Shown here: piece by piece, positions 57,501-64,000 of the stretch
Layout of the letters: each line of letters starts with the position of its first letter
Numbering within the stretch: position 1 is the stretch's first letter
DNA from: Siphonodentalium dalli
Lineage: Eukaryota > Mollusca > Scaphopoda > Gadilida > Siphonodentaliidae
Length of the DNA: 64,000 nt
Direction: 5' to 3'
NCBI GenBank assembly: GCA_032622095.1
Contig: CP136068.1
Span: forward strand, 3,573,314 to 3,637,313
The notes under the pieces: model-generated
The model's input: the letters and a program-made list of their open reading frames with translations, nothing else
What the model was told of the DNA's origin: nothing
Databases searched by the model: none
Translations under genes and position numbers: made by a program

Positions 57501-60500
57501 TCATACCTGCTTGTGTAATGCCATTAAATCAATGCGGACTGACACAGAATGATGCATAAGATGAATCAGTAATTTTATGTACATACCTGCTTGTGTAATG
57601 CCATTAAATCAATGCGGCCCGACACAGAATGATGCATAAGATGAATCAGTAATTTTATGTACATACCTGCTTGTGTAATGCCATTAAATCAATGTGGACT
57701 GACACAGAATGATGCATAAGATGAATCAGTAATTTTATTTACATACCTGCTTGTGTAATGTCATTAAATCAATGTGGCCTGACACAGAATGATGCATAAG
57801 ATGAATCAGTAATTTTATGTACATACCTGCTTGTGTAATGCCATTAAATCAATGCGGCCCGACACAGAATGATGCATAAGATGAATCAGTAATTTTATGT
57901 ACATACCTGCTTGTGTAATGCCATTAAATCAATGTGGCCTGACACAGAATGATGCATAAGATGAATCAGTAATTTTATTTTCATACCTGCTTGTGTAATG
58001 CCATTGAATCAATGCGGCCCGACACAGAATGATGCATAAGATGAATCAGTAATTTTATGTTCATACCTGCTTGTGTAATGCCATTAAATCAATGTGGACT
58101 GACACAGAATGATGCATAAGATGAATCAGTAATTTTATTTACATACCTGCTTGTGTAATGTCATTAAATCAATGTGGCCTGACACAGAATGATGCATAAG
58201 ATGAATCAGTAATATTATGTACATACCTGCTTGTGTAATGCCATTAAATCAATGCGGCCTGACACAGAATGATGCATAAGATGAATCAGTAATTTTATGT
58301 ACATACCTGCTTGTGTAATGCCATTAAATCAATGTGGCCTGACACAGAATGATGCATAAGATGAATCAGTAATTTTATGTACATACCTGCTTGTGTAATG
58401 CCATTGAATCAATGCGGCCTGACACAGAATGATGCATAAGATGAATCAGTAATTTTATGTACATACCTGCTTGTGTAATGCCATTGAATCAATGCGGCCC
58501 GACACAGAATGATGCATAAGATGAATCAGTAATGTTATTTTCATACCTGCTTGTGTAATGCCATTGAATCAATGCGGCCCGACACAGAATGATGCATAAG
58601 ATGAATCAGTAATTTTATGTACATACCTGCTTGTGTAATGCCATTAAATCAATGCGGCCCGACACAGAATGATGCATAAGATGAATCAGTAATTTTATGT
58701 ACATACCTGCTTGTGTAATGTCATTAAATCAATGTGGACTGACACAGAATGATGCATAAGATGAATCAGTAATTTTATTTTCATACCTGCTTGTGTAATG
58801 CCATTAAATCAATGTGGACTGACACAGAATGATGCATAAGATGAATCAGTAATTTTATTTACATACCTGCTTGTGTAATGTCATTAAATCAATGTGGCCT
58901 GACACAGAATGATGCATAAGATGAATCAGTAATATTATGTACATACCTGCTTGTGTAATGCCATTAAATCAATGCGGCCTGACACAGAATGATGCATAAG
59001 ATGAATCAGTAATTTTATGTACATACCTGCTTGTGTAATGCCATTAAATCAATGTGGCCTGACACAGAATGATGCATAAGATGAATCAGTAATTTTATGT
59101 ACATACCTGCTTGTGTAATGCCATTGAATCAATGCGGCCTGACACAGAATGATGCATAAGATGAATCAGTAATTTTATGTACATACCTGCTTGTGTAATG
59201 CCATTAAATCAATGTGGCCTGACACAGAATGATGCATAAGATGAATCAGTAATTTTATTTTCATACCTGCTTGTGTAATGCCATTGAATCAATGTGGCCT
59301 GACACAGAATGATGCATAAGATGAATCAGTAATTTTATTTACATACCTGCTTGTGTAATGCCATTGAATCAATGTGGCCTGACACAGAATGATGCATAAG
59401 ATGAATCAGTAATTTTATTTACATACCTGCTTGTGTAATGCCATTGAATCAATGTGGCCTGACACAGAATGATGCATAAGATGAATCAGTAATTTTATGT
59501 TCATACCTGCTTGTGTAATGCCATTGAATCAATGCGGCCTGACACAGAATGATGCATAAGATGAATCAGTAATTTTATGTACATACCTGCTTGTGTAATG
59601 TCATTAAATCAATGTGGCCTGACACAGAATGATGCATAAGATGAATCAGTAATTTTATTTTCATACCTGCTTGTGTAATGCCATTAAATCAATGCGGCCC
59701 GACACAGAATGATGCATAAGATGAATCAGTAATTTTATGTACATACCTGCTTGTGTAATGCCATTAAATCAATGCGGCCTGACACAGAATGATGCATAAG
59801 ATGAATCAGTAATTTTATGTACATACCTGCTTGTGTAATGCCATTAAATCAATGCGGCCTGACACAGAATGATGCATAAGATGAATCAGTAATTTTATGT
59901 ACATACCTGCTTGTGTAATGCCATTAAATCAATGCGGCCTGACACAGAATGATGCATAAGATGAATCAGTAATTTTATGTACATACCTGCTTGTGTAATG
60001 CCATTAAATCAATGCGGCCTGACACAGAATGATGCATAAGATGAATCAGTAATTTTATGTACATACCTGCTTGTGTAATGCCATTAAATCAATGCGGCCC
60101 GACACAGAATGATGCATAAGATGAATCAGTAATTTTATGTACATACCTGCTTGTGTAATGCCATTAAATCAATGTGGCCTGACACAGAATGATGCATAAG
60201 ATGAATCAGTAATTTTATGTACATACCTGCTTGTGTAATGTCATTAAATCAATGTGGCCTGACACAGAATGATGCATAAGATGAATCAGTAATTTTATGT
60301 ACATACCTGCTTGTGTAATGCCATTAAATCAATGTGGCCTGACACAGAATGATGCATAAGATGAATCAGTAATGTTATGTTCATACCTGCTTGTGTAATG
60401 CCATTAAATCAATGCGGCCTGACACAGAATGATGCATAAGATGAATCAGTAATTTTATGTTCATACCTGCTTGTGTAATGCCATTAAATCAATGTGGCCT

Positions 60501-63500
60501 GACACAGAATGATGCATAAGATGAATCAGTAATATTATGTTCATACCTGCTTGTGTAATGCCATTAAATCAATGCGGCCTGACACAGAATGATGCATAAG
60601 ATGAATCAGTAATTTTATGTACATACCTGCTTGTGTAATGCCATTAAATCAATGCGGCCCGACACAGAATGATGCATAAGATGAATCAGTAATTTTATGT
60701 TCATACCTGCTTGTGTAATGCCATTAAATCAATGTGGACTGACACAGAATGATGCATAAGATGAATCAGTAATTTTATTTACATACCTGCTTGTGTAATG
60801 CCATTAAATCAATGTGGCCTGACACAGAATGATGCATAAGATGAATCAGTAATTTTATTTACATACCTGCTTGTGTAATGCCATTAAATCAATGCGGCCT
60901 GACACAGAATGATGCATAAGATGAATCAGTAATTTTATGTACATACCTGCTTGTGTAATGCCATTAAATCAATGTGGCCCGACACAGAATGATGCATAAG
61001 ATGAATCAGTAATTTTATTTACATACCTGCTTGTGTAATGCCATTAAATCAATGTGGCCTGACACAGAATGATGCATAAGATGAATCAGTAATATTATGT
61101 TCATACCTGCTTGTGTAATGCCATTGAATCAATGCGGCCTGACACAGAATGATGCATAAGATGAATCAGTAATATTATGTTCATACCTGCTTGTGTAATG
61201 CCATTAAATCAATGTGGACTGACACAGAATGATGCATAAGATGAATCAGTAATTTTATGTACATACCTGCTTGTGTAATGCCATTAAATCAATGTGGCCT
61301 GACACAGAATGATGCATAAGATGAATCAGTAATTTTATGTACATACCTGCTTGTGTAATGCCATTGAATCAATGCGGCCTGACACAGAATGATGCATAAG
61401 ATGAATCAGTAATTTTATGTACATACCTGCTTGTGTAATGCCATTAAATCAATGTGGCCTGACACAGAATGATGCATAAGATGAATCAGTAATTTTATTT
61501 TCATACCTGCTTGTGTAATGCCATTAAATCAATGTGGCCTGACACAGAATGATGCATAAGATGAATCAGTAATTTTATTTTCATACCTGCTTGTGTAATG
61601 CCATTAAATCAATGCGGCCCGACACAGAATGATGCATAAGATGAATCAGTAATTTTATGTACATACCTGCTTGTGTAATGCCATTAAATCAATGCGGCCT
61701 GACACAGAATGATGCATAAGATGAATCAGTAATTTTATGTACATACCTGCTTGTGTAATGCCATTAAATCAATGCGGCCTGACACAGAATGATGCATAAG
61801 ATGAATCAGTAATTTTATGTACATACCTGCTTGTGTAATGCCATTAAATCAATGCGGCCTGACACAGAATGATGCATAAGATGAATCAGTAATTTTATGT
61901 ACATACCTGCTTGTGTAATGCCATTAAATCAATGCGGCCTGACACAGAATGATGCATAAGATGAATCAGTAATTTTATGTACATACCTGCTTGTGTAATG
62001 CCATTAAATCAATGCGGCCCGACACAGAATGATGCATAAGATGAATCAGTAATTTTATGTACATACCTGCTTGTGTAATGCCATTAAATCAATGTGGCCT
62101 GACACAGAATGATGCATAAGATGAATCAGTAATTTTATGTACATACCTGCTTGTGTAATGTCATTAAATCAATGTGGCCTGACACAGAATGATGCATAAG
62201 ATGAATCAGTAATTTTATGTACATACCTGCTTGTGTAATGCCATTAAATCAATGTGGCCTGACACAGAATGATGCATAAGATGAATCAGTAATGTTATGT
62301 TCATACCTGCTTGTGTAATGCCATTAAATCAATGCGGCCTGACACAGAATGATGCATAAGATGAATCAGTAATTTTATGTTCATACCTGCTTGTGTAATG
62401 CCATTAAATCAATGTGGCCTGACACAGAATGATGCATAAGATGAATCAGTAATATTATGTTCATACCTGCTTGTGTAATGCCATTAAATCAATGCGGCCT
62501 GACACAGAATGATGCATAAGATGAATCAGTAATTTTATGTACATACCTGCTTGTGTAATGCCATTAAATCAATGCGGCCTGACACAGAATGATGCATAAG
62601 ATGAATCGGTAATTTTATTTACATACCTGCTTGTGTAATGCCATTAAATCAATGCGGCCTGACACAGAATGATGCATAAGATGAATCAGTAATTTTATGT
62701 TCATACCTGCTTGTGTAATGCCATTAAATCAATGTGGACTGACACAGAATGATGCATAAGATGAATCAGTAATTTTATGTACATACCTGCTTGTGTAATG
62801 CCATTAAATCAATGTGGCCCGACACAGAATGATGCATAAGATGAATCAGTAATTTTATTTACATACCTGCTTGTGTAATGCCATTAAATCAATGTGGCCT
62901 GACACAGAATGATGCATAAGATGAATCAGTAATTTTATTTACATACCTGCTTGTGTAATGCCATTAAATCAATGCGGCCTGACACAGAATGATGCATAAG
63001 ATGAATCAGTAATTTTATGTACATACCTGCTTGTGTAATGCCATTAAATCAATGTGGCCCGACACAGAATGATGCATAAGATGAATCAGTAATTTTATTT
63101 ACATACCTGCTTGTGTAATGCCATTAAATCAATGTGGCCTGACACAGAATGATGCATAAGATGAATCAGTAATTTTATGTACATACCTGCTTGTGTAATG
63201 CCATTAAATCAATGCGGCCTGACACAGAATGATGCATAAGATGAATCAGTAATTTTATTTACATACCTGCTTGTGTAATGCCATTGAATCAATGTGGCCT
63301 GACACAGAATGATGCATAAGATGAATCAGTAATTTTATTTTCATACCTGCTTGTGTAATGCCATTGAATCAATGTGGCCTGACACAGAATGATGCATAAG
63401 ATGAATCAGTAATTTTATGTTCATACCTGCTTGTGTAATGCCATTAAATCAATGCGGCCTGACACAGAATGATGCATAAGATGAATCAGTAATTTTATTT

Positions 63501-64000
63501 ACATACCTGCTTGTGTAATGCCATTGAATCAATGCGGCCTGACACAGAATGATGCATAAGATGAATCAGTAATTTTATTTACATACCTGCTTGTGTAATG
63601 CCATTGAATCAATGTGGCCTGACACAGAATGATGCATAAGATGAATCAGTAATTTTATGTACATACCTGCTTGTGTAATGCCATTAAATCAATGCGGCCT
63701 GACACAGAATGATGCATAAGATGAATCAGTAATTTTATTTACATACCTGCTTGTGTAATGCCATTGAATCAATGTGGCCTGACACAGAATGATGCATAAG
63801 ATGAATCAGTAATTTTATGTTCATACCTGCTTGTGTAATGCCATTAAATCAATGCGGCCTGACACAGAATGATGCATAAGATGAATCAGTAATTTTATTT
63901 ACATACCTGCTTGTGTAATGCCATTGAATCAATGTGGCCTGACACAGAATGATGCATAAGATGAATCAGTAATTTTATTTACATACCTGCTTGTGTAATG
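54522..64000. repeat. Satellite array, 80-bp unit, about 118 copies, running off the window
   Basis: Unit ATGAATCAGTAATTTTATGT, ACATACCTGCTTGTGTAATG, CCATTAAATCAATGCGGCCT, GACACAGAATGATGCATAAG. From 54601 to 63961 the phase is unbroken: 117 units with no net insertion or deletion. Only the first unit has a 4-base deletion (TCATGCTTG). About ten positions vary, mostly between two states, in many combinations. A block of at least 12 units at 59641-60600 is repeated at 61561-62520. It has no open frame and lies upstream of the HACL1 exon at 44860, presumably in the same intron. Confidence 0.98.

Overview
The window is eukaryotic and almost certainly from an animal genome. It has spliced exons with GT/AG introns, LTR retrotransposons, DNA transposons and very long satellite arrays, and no bacterial operon structure. 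A mollusc or another lophotrochozoan fits best (inference from the AT-rich, MITE- and minisatellite-rich texture and the exon similarity). The species cannot be read from the sequence.

The only host gene I can support is HACL1 (2-hydroxyacyl-CoA lyase 1) on the minus strand. Five consecutive coding exons lie at 44860-44807, 30909-30809, 28526-28368, 24905-24795 and 22574-22388. They join in frame with intron phases 0, 2, 2, 2 and 0, and encode the C-terminal thiamine-pyrophosphate-binding half of the enzyme except its last few residues. The upstream exons lie beyond the right edge. The short last exon was not found. Essentially everything right of position 22388 is HACL1 intron, and those introns hold about 23 kb of satellite.

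Layout: 1-2310 is the 5' part of a Ty3/gypsy gag-protease-reverse transcriptase ORF (minus strand, running off the left edge). 3144-5338 is a second, related LTR element carrying gag and a frameshifted SGNH hydrolase but no visible pol. 6300-8487 holds three short tandem arrays (114, about 130 and 249 bp). 9628-13216 is a 112-bp satellite. 13209-15226 holds dispersed repeats and TTAA-type MITEs. 16434-20575 is a 92/107-bp satellite interrupted at its end by a GC-rich ORF-bearing insert (20563-21100). 21377-31563 holds four HACL1 exons among MITEs, minisatellites and a complete 2252-bp TIR transposon with 8-bp target duplications (25967-28218). 32037-36752 is a 49-bp satellite. 36995-37485 is a second, unrelated 49-bp array. 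37941-41338 is a foldback element. 42119-45425 holds nested hairpins, palindromes, small minisatellites and another HACL1 exon. 45740-54521 is a 64-bp satellite (about 137 units) and 54522-64000 an 80-bp satellite (about 118 units, running off the right edge).

Two themes recur. A TTAA-flanked MITE family with CCCTTTC-type ends occurs at or beside several arrays. Small local duplications have copied HACL1 exon edges together with their splice sites. Most open frames in the window are by-products of tandem repeats and were not annotated as genes.
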